From NCBI RefSeq assembly GCF_017357105.1, contig NZ_CP071596.1, forward strand, positions 3,940,922 to 4,004,921: a stretch of DNA of 64,000 nucleotides, read 5' to 3'. A program made the translations under genes and the position numbers. The stretch comes from Natronosalvus caseinilyticus (GTDB taxonomy: Archaea > Halobacteriota > Halobacteria > Halobacteriales > Natrialbaceae). Under the pieces are notes generated by a model that did not search any database, had not been told where the DNA came from, and was given only the letters and a program-made list of their open reading frames with translations. Position 1 is the stretch's first letter; every line of letters starts with the position of its first letter. Shown here piece by piece: positions 38,034 to 46,180 of this stretch.

Positions 38034-39554
38034 CTACGCGTCCTCGAGTTGCCCCCTCGCCTCGAACGTTCGTCCGTCGAATTCGACCGTTCGCACTTCC
38101 CCTTCTTCGTAGCCGAAGGGCCCCAGGGCAGTCCCGCGATCGGTTCGCACGCGAACGCGCTCGATTCCGTCACGGTCCTCGTCGAAAAAGAGCGGCAGGG
38201 CATTCCGGAACGCCCGGAAGGGACGCCGTGGAAGCTGTTCGGGAATCAGTCGATCCTCGGCCTTCGCGTCGACGCGCGTCACGGTGAACGTCGCCGGTTT
38301 CCGGGCGTCCGCGTAGTTCGGGAGCGTGACGACGGCCTCCTCCCAGCCGTCTTCGACGTCGGCGTCTGCTTCGAGACCCACGTCAAGGTCCGGCGCCTCG
38401 AGGTCGAACATCGCGGCATGGGTCTCCTCGTCGAGGCTGTAGCCGACGGAGTACGCGTACCGACCGCCGCCGAGGTGACCGACGGTCCGACTTCCCTCGC
38501 ACGGCACGGGATCGCCGTGGTAACACTGCAGGGTCGTCTCGTCGACTGCGCCGGGACCCCGCGTCGCGTACGGTGCGTTCCAGGCCCACGGGTACACCGG
38601 CAGCCACTCGCCGTCGACCGACTTGTACAGTCGCCACTGGTACGGATTGCCACCCATCGCCTCGCGACTGTGGTTGACCAGCGTGAACTCGAGTTTGCCG
38701 GGCGCTTCGATGCGTTCCGTGTCGGGTTCGAGGGAGGCTTCGGTTGTCGGGGTCGCCTCGTGGTACCACCGGATTGTCTCGGCATCGGGAAGGTCGGCAA
38801 CGCTCTCGCCCGCGAACTGCGACGCCCTATCGGGCCCGGGTTCGTCGGTCGACCAGACGGCGACCTCGAACCCGCCCTCGCGCCAGCCGAAGCGATAGCG
38901 CCCCGCCCGAATCGACGGTTCGTCCGCCAGGTGGTGACCCAGCAGGTGGTACACTCCGGTGACCGTCTCCTCCGCCTCGAGGGTGAGCGTGTCGGGAAAC
39001 CAGTCGTCGCGAACGTCCTCGAGTCGCCAGCGTCCGTTCTCGTCACGGGCGTACCCGGGGATGGATTCGGCGAGCGGGTGGCCCTCGACGGGCGCCAGGT
39101 AGATCGCGTTCCGATCGCTGGACTGACCGACTGGCGGATCGTCGAGCACGACCAGTCGCCGGGCCGCGAACGTCTGTTCGTAGGGCTGGTTGTTTGTCAC
39201 CTCGGCGCGGAGTCTCGCCGGGGAGTCGGGTGTCGCAGGTTCGAGGAAGTCGATTCGCGCGGCGAGGCGGTCGTCCGTGGTGAGCCGGCCGCCGACGACC
39301 GCGGCAGTCAGCCGAGCCGTCTCGAAGTCGACGACGGTGACGGTCTCGTTCGGGAACCCAGGACCGTCTCCGTCGCCGTTTTCACCACCGTCACCGTCCG
39401 CATCGTCGTTTTCACCAATGTCACCGTTCCCGTCGCCGTCTCCATCGGGTTCACCGACCGACCGGGACGGCGTCTCACCAGACAACAGTTGCGTACACCC
39501 CGCCAGGAGGGCGCTTCCACCGACCGCAGCACCGATAAACGCGCGTCGATTCAT
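38034..39554 (-). CDS. Predicted Tat-exported lipoprotein with large extracellular domain
   Basis: This 506-residue protein starts MNRRAFIGAAVGGSALLAGC, with twin Arg and a lipobox Cys at 20. It then has an acidic repeat of Asp/Gly/Asn (about residues 35-65) and a large domain with several beta-strand-rich segments (DSPARLRAEVTNNQPYEQTF, KLEFTLVNHSREAMGGNPYQ) resembling immunoglobulin-like folds. No family is recognised. An earlier ATG four codons upstream is possible. Confidence 0.75.
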   Translation of the reverse strand: MNRRAFIGAAVGGSALLAGCTQLLSGETPSRSVGEPDGDGDGNGDIGENDDADGDGGENGDGDGPGFPNETVTVVDFETARLTAAVVGGRLTTDDRLAARIDFLEPATPDSPARLRAEVTNNQPYEQTFAARRLVVLDDPPVGQSSDRNAIYLAPVEGHPLAESIPGYARDENGRWRLEDVRDDWFPDTLTLEAEETVTGVYHLLGHHLADEPSIRAGRYRFGWREGGFEVAVWSTDEPGPDRASQFAGESVADLPDAETIRWYHEATPTTEASLEPDTERIEAPGKLEFTLVNHSREAMGGNPYQWRLYKSVDGEWLPVYPWAWNAPYATRGPGAVDETTLQCYHGDPVPCEGSRTVGHLGGGRYAYSVGYSLDEETHAAMFDLEAPDLDVGLEADADVEDGWEEAVVTLPNYADARKPATFTVTRVDAKAEDRLIPEQLPRRPFRAFRNALPLFFDEDRDGIERVRVRTDRGTALGPFGYEEGEVRTVEFDGRTFEARGQLEDA

Positions 39555-39687
39555 GTGACGATCCACTGATCAGAACGTCATAAGCTTCGGGCTAGCTCAA
39601 AGCGCGATTTCACCGACGTCGCCGCTACTGGGAGACGGCGCAGCCTCGAGCGCACGGCTTTTGGCCGTGCCGTCGGTAGTGGCGGGT

Positions 39688-40704
39688 ATGAACACGAACC
39701 TCACGCACCGCCCCCGCCGACTCCGCAAGGACCGAATTCGGGGACTCGTCAGCGAAACGAGCCTCGAGCCGTCGGACTTCATCGCGCCCGTCTTCGTCGA
39801 CGCGACGGCCGAGGAACGCGTTCCCATCGAGTCGATGCCCGGTCACGAGCGCGTTCCGATCACGGCGGCCGTCCCCCGCGTCGAGGAGGTGCTCGAGACC
39901 GGCGTCGAGGCGGTGATGCTCTTCGGTATCCCGCGGTCGAAGGACGCCGAGGGGACTCGCGCGTGGGCCGATGACGGCGTCGTCCAGGAGGCCACCCGCC
40001 GGATTACCGCCGAGACCGACGCCTACGTGATCACCGACGTCTGTCTCTGTGAGTACACCGCACACGGTCACTGTGGGCCACTCGAGACGGGGGCGCGCGA
40101 CCTCGAAGGCGAACGGCATTCCTCGGGCGCGAGCGGTGGCCTCACCGTCGACAACGACGCCACCCTCGAGTCCCTGGAGCGAATCGCCGTCTCCCACGCC
40201 GACGCGGGCGCGGAGATGGTCGCCCCGAGCGGCATGATGGACGGGATGGTCGGCGCCATCAGGGGCGCCCTCGATGACGCGGGTCACACCGACGTGGCCG
40301 TCATGAGCTACGCCGCGAAGTACGAGAGCGCCTTCTACGGCCCGTTCCGGGACGCCGCCGACGGCGCACCCAGTTTCGGCGACCGCCGCCACTACCAGAT
40401 GGACCCGGCCAACCGCCGCGAGGCGACCCGCGAGGTCCGCCTCGACGTCGAGCAGGGGGCGGACGTGCTGATGGTCAAACCCGCCCTGCCCTACCTCGAC
40501 GTCGTGAGCGACCTCCGGCGGGAGTTCGACCACCCCGTCGCTGCCTACAACGTCTCCGGCGAGTACGCCATGCTCCAGGCCGCCGGTGAGAAGGGATGGC
40601 TCGACCTCGAGGCGGCCGCCCTCGAGTCGCTGCTCTCGATCAAACGGGCGGGTGCCGATCTGATTCTGACGTACTTCGCCGAGGACGTCGCCCCCCGCCT
40701 CTGA
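39688..40704 (+). CDS. hemB: Delta-aminolevulinic acid dehydratase (porphobilinogen synthase)
   Basis: This 338-residue enzyme joins two 5-aminolevulinate molecules into porphobilinogen for heme and cobamide synthesis. Visible are the zinc-ligand segment DVCLCEYTAHGHCG, the first active-site Lys in MSYAAKYESAFYGPFR and the Schiff-base Lys in VKPALPYLDVVSDL. The ATG at 39688 gives MNTNLTHRPRRLRKDR; the earlier in-frame start would add nine unlikely residues. The zinc-type Cys cluster is complete. Confidence 0.97.
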   Translation: MNTNLTHRPRRLRKDRIRGLVSETSLEPSDFIAPVFVDATAEERVPIESMPGHERVPITAAVPRVEEVLETGVEAVMLFGIPRSKDAEGTRAWADDGVVQEATRRITAETDAYVITDVCLCEYTAHGHCGPLETGARDLEGERHSSGASGGLTVDNDATLESLERIAVSHADAGAEMVAPSGMMDGMVGAIRGALDDAGHTDVAVMSYAAKYESAFYGPFRDAADGAPSFGDRRHYQMDPANRREATREVRLDVEQGADVLMVKPALPYLDVVSDLRREFDHPVAAYNVSGEYAMLQAAGEKGWLDLEAAALESLLSIKRAGADLILTYFAEDVAPRL

Positions 40705-41130
40705 GTCGGGTTCGCCGCTATTCGGATTTCACCGCAACTCGGAGGATTCGCCGCACTCGAACTGGCGCCTCGAGTGCGTGTGGCTCGAGTTCGGACGACT
40801 CGAATCGACGGTTCGTCGCGCTCGAGCAGGGTTGCTCGGACGTTCGTCCAGTCGCAGTTTCAGGCACCGTGACGACTGGCAACGTTTGTCGCGCGTGAGC
40901 CCGAAATCAGCAGTTCCAAACACCTACGGTGGCGACTCGGCCATTCTTGCCGCGAACGGACGCTGACAATCGTCCAGTTCCGGTCGCTCGGGAACCGCGC
41001 TGATGGACGGACGGACACCTTAGATCGGTAAAAGGCACATTATATGCTGTATGATTTCACTCTTATAGGAATATATTTGGATATTTGTCAACACTAACCC
41101 TTATACGGTACACCAACATCCATATCGAAC
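40705..41130. other. Intergenic region hemB to amt without a convincing gene
   Basis: The first 270 bp have normal composition and only short, poorly coding frames. The last 120 bp are AT-rich (cttataggaatatatttgg and similar), unlike the surrounding DNA, and hold promoter-like boxes upstream of the leader ORF and amt. A small RNA in this region cannot be excluded. Confidence 0.6.
41101..41106 (+). promoter_or_regulatory. TATA-like box for the amt transcript
   Basis: TTATAC is centred about 27 nt before the GTG at 41131, a distance that would put the transcript start on that GTG. A second AT-rich box lies 30-40 nt farther upstream. Inference from spacing. Confidence 0.45.
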
Positions 41131-41220
41131 GTGAGATCCAGTCCAAACATGCGGAAAAAGTGGTCGAAAGTGAACGAACGTCTGCACGATAGCTACAACT
41201 CGTTGAAGGTGCTACCATGA
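41131..41220 (+). CDS. Candidate 29-residue leader peptide overlapping amt
   Basis: A short open frame from GTG at 41131 (or ATG 41149 for 23 residues) encodes a basic peptide, [20 protein letters not shown] then SYNSLKVLP, and stops at TGA 41218-41220, overlapping the amt ATG (ATGA). The GTG is at the distance expected for leaderless initiation. It could couple translation of amt or act as a regulatory leader. The open frame and overlap are visible; translation is a hypothesis, and chance is possible for so short a frame. Confidence 0.4.
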   Translation: MRSSPNMRKKWSKVNERLHDSYNSLKVLP

Positions 41221-42872
41221 TCGATGCTGTACCCTTACAGGTCGATCCCGAGGTGCTCGTCGAGGGCGTCAACCTCGTGTGGGTGCTGACGGTCACCTTC
41301 CTGATCTTCTTCATGCACGCGGGCTTCGCCATGCTCGAGGCCGGCCAGGTGCGCTCGAAGAACGTCGCGAACCAGCTGACGAAGAACTTGCTGACCTGGA
41401 GCGTCGGCGTCACGGTCTTCTTCCTGATCGGTGCGGGAGTCGAGAGTCTCATCGCTGGTGATGAATTTGTGCCAGCCTTCGACGTGGCCGAACCCAACGC
41501 GTGGGTCGACTGGCTGTTCGGCGCCGTCTTCGCGATGACGGCGGCGACCATCGTCTCCGGAGCCGTGGCCGGTCGTGCGAAACTCCGCGCGTACGTCGGC
41601 TACACCTTCCTGCTGGCGGCGGTCATCTACCCGGTCGTCACCGGCCTCACCTGGGCCGGGAGTCACCTGGCCGTCGGCGGCGTCGTCTTCGAGGACTTCG
41701 CCGGCGGCATGATCGTCCACGGGATGGGCGGTATCGCCGGCCTCACCGCCGCGTGGGTCCTCGGCCCACGGCTCGACCGCTACAACCAGGACGGGACGGT
41801 CAACGTGATCCCCGGCCACTCGATGACCTTCGCCGTGCTCGGCACGCTCGTGCTCGCCTTTGGCTGGTACGGCTTCAACGTCGGTACCGCGGCGACGGTC
41901 TTCGCGCTCGAGGGCGGGGAACTCGTCCTCGGGGACTTCGCCACCGTGGGTCGCGTCGCCATGACGACGACCATCGCGATGGGCTGTGGGGCTATGGGTG
42001 CCGGGCTCGTCGCCTGGCTCAAGACCGGCAAGGTCGACACCCTGTACGTCGCCAACGGCCTGCTCGCTGGGCTCGTCGGCATCACCGCGATTCCCCACAC
42101 GACCGCGTGGTGGGGCGCGTTCATCGTCGGCGGCCTCGCCGGCGCCCAGCTCCCGCTGGTCTTCGGCTTCGTCGAGAACGTCCTGAAGATCGACGACGTC
42201 TGCGCGGTGTTCCCCGTCCACGGCTCGGCCGGAGTCCTCGGGACGCTCCTGTACCCGTTCGTCGCCGCACCCGGCGTCGTCGAGAGTGTCGCGAACGCGT
42301 TCGCCGCGCAGGTCGTCGGCGTGGTCGTCATCGCCGGCTGGACGATCCTCGCCACGGGCCTCGTCTGGGGCGCGTTCAAGGCGATTGGCCAAGCTCGAGT
42401 CATGCCCGAACACGAACGAGACGGCCTCGACGTGAGCGAACACGGCGTCGACACCTATCCCGAGTTCGGCACGCCCGAGGTCGTTGCCGACGGCGGTCCG
42501 ATCCGGACGGACGGCGGTACTGCAGACAGCGGCATCTGGATGGTCACCGCCATCGTCCGCCCCGACCGCCTGGGCGACGTGAAGACGAACCTCGCCGGAA
42601 TTGGCGCCCCCTCGCTGACGGTCACGAACGTCTCCGGTCGCGGCTCCCAGCCCGCGAAGACTGGCCAGTGGCGCGGCGAGGAGTACGCCGTCGACCTCCA
42701 CCAGAAGGTCAAGATCGAGTGCGTCGTCGCTGACGTCCCGGCCACCGAGGTCGTCGACGCGATCCGTGAGGCCGCGAACACGGGCGAACCGGGAGACGGC
42801 AAGATCTTCGTCATCCCGGTCGAGGACGCCTGCCAGGTCCGCACGGGGGCGACCGGTCCCGAAGCGGTCTGA
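41217..42872 (+). CDS. amt: Amt ammonium transporter fused to a C-terminal P-II domain
   Basis: This 551-residue protein: residues about 15-410 form the Amt channel with about 11 membrane segments ([15 protein letters not shown], the pore His motif [11 protein letters not shown], and [14 protein letters not shown]). After a hydrophilic linker, residues 437-551 are a complete P-II (GlnK/GlnB) domain: [20 protein letters not shown], the T-loop with Tyr490 (RGEEYAVDL, the position uridylylated in bacterial P-II) and the signature [13 protein letters not shown]. The P-II part could sense ATP/ADP and 2-oxoglutarate and gate the channel in cis. Archaea usually encode Amt and GlnK as separate neighbouring genes. 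Confidence 0.95.
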   Translation: MIDAVPLQVDPEVLVEGVNLVWVLTVTFLIFFMHAGFAMLEAGQVRSKNVANQLTKNLLTWSVGVTVFFLIGAGVESLIAGDEFVPAFDVAEPNAWVDWLFGAVFAMTAATIVSGAVAGRAKLRAYVGYTFLLAAVIYPVVTGLTWAGSHLAVGGVVFEDFAGGMIVHGMGGIAGLTAAWVLGPRLDRYNQDGTVNVIPGHSMTFAVLGTLVLAFGWYGFNVGTAATVFALEGGELVLGDFATVGRVAMTTTIAMGCGAMGAGLVAWLKTGKVDTLYVANGLLAGLVGITAIPHTTAWWGAFIVGGLAGAQLPLVFGFVENVLKIDDVCAVFPVHGSAGVLGTLLYPFVAAPGVVESVANAFAAQVVGVVVIAGWTILATGLVWGAFKAIGQARVMPEHERDGLDVSEHGVDTYPEFGTPEVVADGGPIRTDGGTADSGIWMVTAIVRPDRLGDVKTNLAGIGAPSLTVTNVSGRGSQPAKTGQWRGEEYAVDLHQKVKIECVVADVPATEVVDAIREAANTGEPGDGKIFVIPVEDACQVRTGATGPEAV

Positions 42873-43040
42873 CGGCGGATCGTAGCCATCCTCGAGACAA
42901 CGTCGGAACGCTCCCCGAGGCGGGTTTTGAACACACCTCGAGATGAGTGCGAACGTTTCTCGAGATGGACTTCGAACGCCTACCGTGCGTTTTCGCTCGA
43001 CAGTTCGGCATCGGAACCGGTCGTGACCGTCGACTGTCAG

Positions 43041-43046
43041 TATACA
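43041..43046 (+). promoter_or_regulatory. TATA-like box upstream of the sequon-rich membrane protein gene
   Basis: TATACA lies about 38-43 nt before the ATG at 43084, so transcription would begin about 15 nt upstream. Assigned by position only. Confidence 0.35.
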
Positions 43047-43083
43047 CTACGTTTCAAGAGGGCGTGCGGAATACGTCGACCCG

Positions 43084-44547
43084 ATGCGCCGTTCGCTCAC
43101 CATCGGTCTCCTGCTCGTCGCGCTGAGCTTCGTCCTCATCGGCGGTCCGTCGGCGTTGCTCTCGCCGTCGACGGAAGACGTCGCACCCGAGACGAGCGAG
43201 GACCCCGAAATCGAACTCGTCACCTTCGAAGACTCCGAGAGCGCGATCTGGGCGTACATGAGTCCGAGCAAGACGCACAAGAAACACAGCCCACTCAACG
43301 TCTTCGTTCGAGGCGACAGCGACGAGGTCGTCCGCCTGCTCCAGGAGGAAGCCGACGGCGACTGGGAGGAACTCGAGGAAGACGAACAGGACGCCGACGC
43401 CGACACCTATGCGGTGTTCGGGGGGAACGAAACGAACGAAACCGACGAAGCCAACGGAACTAACGGAACCGACGAAATCGAGGAAACCAACGAAACCACG
43501 AACGAACCCGACGAAGTCAACGGTACCAACGAGACCGACGAAAACGAAACCAACGAAACCGCGAACGAAACTGGACTCGAGTCCATCAACCGGCAGATCG
43601 CTACCACCACGAACTGGGGCGAAACCGCGGGCGGGACTCGATACGCCTGGATCGATCCCGGTCCCGACGAGCCAGCCTACTGGGCCACCGAAACAGTGCA
43701 ACTCGACGACGGCACCTACTACGGTGAGCGGACCCACATCCGGGTCTACGCGAGCCCCAACCCCGACGACCAGTGGGTCGCCATGCAAGCCCACAGCGAG
43801 CACTTCGACTGGTTCACCCTCCGCCACCGCGTCGACGGCGTCGAGAACGCCCAACTCGAGGTCGAACGCGAACTCATGGCCCTCCCACAGGTCGATCCGA
43901 AGGAGGACGTCGTCCGCCGGAATGTGGGCAACGCCGGCCCATCCGACGCCGATGGCTGGGCGACCAAAGTCGATCTGGTGGGTCTCTTCGTCCTTCCAAT
44001 CTTCGGACTCGCCGCCGGACGAGAAATCGTCGAGCGCACTCCCCAGCCCCTCGAAGACCGTCTCACGGAGGTCGACAAGCGCCGACTCGCCGCCGCCTAC
44101 GACCGGATCGAGGTTGGCCACCCCATCCTGGCGGGGACCATTATCGCGCTGTTCCTCGGCGTTCGCGTCGCCGGCATCGCCCTCGAGCAGTGGGCCACGT
44201 TCCTCACGATGCACAACATCGCGGCAATTCTGTATCCAGTGATCGCGCTGGGCATCCCTATCGCCACCTACCTGATCGCCCGCGGCCTCGAGTCCAGGCT
44301 CGACGCGGCCGTCGCGGCCTCGATCTCGCTCGCGGCAGCGATGTGGATCGACTACGGAATGGTCGGTGTCAGTTCGCTCCCCATCGACGTCGTGCTCCAG
44401 CGGATGCTCGTGATCGTCGCCATCGGGCTCATCGCCGGCGGGGCCGCCCGACGAGCGACTCGGGACCGCGTCCTCAACGACATGCTGCTGGTCGGCGTCG
44501 CGATGTGGGGGCTCGTGCTGGTCGGCACGCTGTTCGGGTACTTCTGA
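43084..44547 (+). CDS. Membrane protein with N-glycosylation-sequon-dense linker
   Basis: This 487-residue protein has an N-terminal signal or anchor (RRSLTIGLLLVALSFVLIGG), an external domain, a low-complexity linker around residues 115-165 (nt about 43426-43575) with about 10 NxT sequons in about 50 residues (for example NETNETDEANGTNGTDE), a second external stretch, then about six membrane segments ending in VGVAMWGLVLVGTLFGYF. The function is unrecognised. Haloarchaea N-glycosylate NxS/T, so the linker may form a glycan-rich stalk. The repeat DNA may change length by slippage. Confidence 0.75.
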   Translation: MRRSLTIGLLLVALSFVLIGGPSALLSPSTEDVAPETSEDPEIELVTFEDSESAIWAYMSPSKTHKKHSPLNVFVRGDSDEVVRLLQEEADGDWEELEEDEQDADADTYAVFGGNETNETDEANGTNGTDEIEETNETTNEPDEVNGTNETDENETNETANETGLESINRQIATTTNWGETAGGTRYAWIDPGPDEPAYWATETVQLDDGTYYGERTHIRVYASPNPDDQWVAMQAHSEHFDWFTLRHRVDGVENAQLEVERELMALPQVDPKEDVVRRNVGNAGPSDADGWATKVDLVGLFVLPIFGLAAGREIVERTPQPLEDRLTEVDKRRLAAAYDRIEVGHPILAGTIIALFLGVRVAGIALEQWATFLTMHNIAAILYPVIALGIPIATYLIARGLESRLDAAVAASISLAAAMWIDYGMVGVSSLPIDVVLQRMLVIVAIGLIAGGAARRATRDRVLNDMLLVGVAMWGLVLVGTLFGYF

Positions 44548-44622
44548 ACGCAGCGCCGTCAGCTAGCACTCGAGGCCGAGCGAAGGGCGAAGGCTTCGAG
44601 GCTGGAAATAGCGTAACGCGAC

Positions 44623-46020
44623 TCAGTCGTCTGCTTGCGCCGGTTCAGGATCGGCACTCGCTCCCGCCTCGAACGCGTCGTCCTCGAGTCGCGGGAAGTG
44701 ACCGATGGTGTCCTCGCGGAACGCGTCTTCGTCGAACGTGTAGTCCTCCTCGAAGAAGTCGACGACCGTCTTGGCGTCCTGCATCGCGTTTTTCAGACTG
44801 GTCGAGGCGCCCGGCGAGGGCGTGATGTTGAAGATGATGTCGTCGCCGACGATCTTGGCCTCGCCCATATCGAGGGACTTCTTCTTCGTGTCGACGATCT
44901 GGGGGCGCACGCCGCCGTAGCCCTTCGCGCGCTCGATGTCCTCGAGTTCCGCGCTCGGGACGACCTTCTGGACGTGCGGGAGGAACGACTTTGGGCCGAC
45001 CTCGGGGAGGTCGTAGACGAGGTTCCGGAGCACGTACGGCAGGAGGATGCGATCGGAGAGGATGTTGGCGTAGCTGGCGAACGCCGCGACGTTCAGCCCG
45101 AACACGTCGAGGAAGTCCTCGACCGTCGAGAGGCGACCGCGCTCGAGCGTCGGCACGAGCTTCGCAGTCGGCCCGAAGCGGGTGATCGAGGGGTCGTGGA
45201 CGTCCGCGTCGCCGTGGACCGCGGCGAAGGGGAGCTTCTTCATCTGGAGCGTGTAGACCTTGCCGTTGAGGAAGTTCTCGGCCAGGAAGAAGCTACCCGC
45301 GATGGGGAGCAGAACCTTGTCCTCGCCGTAGCCCAGTTCCTTGGCGATCTGGAGACTGTGTGAGCCGGCGGCGACGACTGCGACCTCGCAGTCGAACTTG
45401 CCGCGGGCCGTGTCGAGGGTGTAGCCGTCGTACGTCTCGGTCAGATCGGTGACCTGGGTGCCCGTGAAGACGTCGACGCTGGCTTCCTCGCGGGCGTTGT
45501 CGACGAGCGATTTGGCGACCTCACCGTAGTCGACGACGTAGCCGTCGGGCGTCTGCAGGGCCAGCAAGTCTTTGGCGGGATCGCGACCCTCGACGACCTT
45601 CGGCTCGAGTTCGCCGATTTCCTCGCGACCGATCGGGCGTAGCTTCGAAAAGAGGTCGCCGAAGCCCTCGTCGTGGTAGCGGGCCTCGAGTTCGGCGACC
45701 TCGTCGTCGCCGACGCCGAGTACCATCTTCGAGCGCTTCGAGTGAATCTCGCGGTCCGGGTCGTGGTGCTCGAGGTAGCCGGCGAGGATCTCGGCGCCTT
45801 CCTTGACCTTCTCGGCCTTCTCGAGGGTGTAGTTGGTCTCGATGTCCCCGAAGTGCAGGGTCTGGGAGTTGTTCGTGTGGTGGGAGTTGATCGCCGAGAT
45901 TTCGGCTTCCTTCTCGAGCAAGGCGATCGACTCGATGTCGGTGAACTTCGCGGTCGTGTAGAGCAACGACGCGCCACTGATTCCACCGCCGACGATAACG
46001 AGGTCGTATTTGCCTGACAT
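44623..46020 (-). CDS. FAD-dependent oxidoreductase, malate:quinone-oxidoreductase-like
   Basis: This 465-residue flavoprotein has an N-terminal FAD-binding Rossmann motif (YDLVIVGGGISGASLLYTTA) and NSHHTNNSQTLHFGDIETNY, typical of the malate:quinone oxidoreductase branch, which oxidises malate at the membrane and reduces menaquinone. Absence of membrane segments fits a peripheral enzyme. The substrate is inferred. Its promoter region (46021-46180) contains a perfect 9-bp inverted repeat. Confidence 0.85.
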   Translation of the reverse strand: MSGKYDLVIVGGGISGASLLYTTAKFTDIESIALLEKEAEISAINSHHTNNSQTLHFGDIETNYTLEKAEKVKEGAEILAGYLEHHDPDREIHSKRSKMVLGVGDDEVAELEARYHDEGFGDLFSKLRPIGREEIGELEPKVVEGRDPAKDLLALQTPDGYVVDYGEVAKSLVDNAREEASVDVFTGTQVTDLTETYDGYTLDTARGKFDCEVAVVAAGSHSLQIAKELGYGEDKVLLPIAGSFFLAENFLNGKVYTLQMKKLPFAAVHGDADVHDPSITRFGPTAKLVPTLERGRLSTVEDFLDVFGLNVAAFASYANILSDRILLPYVLRNLVYDLPEVGPKSFLPHVQKVVPSAELEDIERAKGYGGVRPQIVDTKKKSLDMGEAKIVGDDIIFNITPSPGASTSLKNAMQDAKTVVDFFEEDYTFDEDAFREDTIGHFPRLEDDAFEAGASADPEPAQADD

Positions 46021-46060
46021 GCGTGGTACTGGTGGTTGTCTGAACTACGGACCTTCTACG

Positions 46061-46067
46061 GTTTAAG
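46061..46067 (-). promoter_or_regulatory. TATA-like box for the malate:quinone-oxidoreductase-like gene
   Basis: CTTAAAC (minus strand) lies 41-47 nt before the ATG at 46020, placing the start about 15-20 nt upstream of the gene. Weak, positional evidence. Confidence 0.35.
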
Positions 46068-46095
46068 TCATGTTTTATCGGCACGTGTGCCATCA

Positions 46096-46125
46096 ACGAT
46101 CGTCAGAAGGCGTTTCGACGATCGT
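46096..46125. repeat. 9-bp perfect inverted repeat upstream of the flavoprotein gene
   Basis: ACGATCGTC (46096-46104) and GACGATCGT (46117-46125) are perfect reverse complements separated by 12 nt. It lies about 30 nt upstream of the TATA-like box of the divergent-facing flavoprotein gene, so it is a candidate activator or repressor site. Confidence 0.55.
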
Positions 46126-46180
46126 AGAAGAAACGGCAACTGACATCGAACGAATCAGTCTGCTCCGACGATCGAACAGG

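Noticed and set aside
40778..40966. Short plus-strand open frame after hemB (62 codons)
   Set aside because: Arg/Ser-rich, no codon bias like neighbours, no promoter and no recognisable family.
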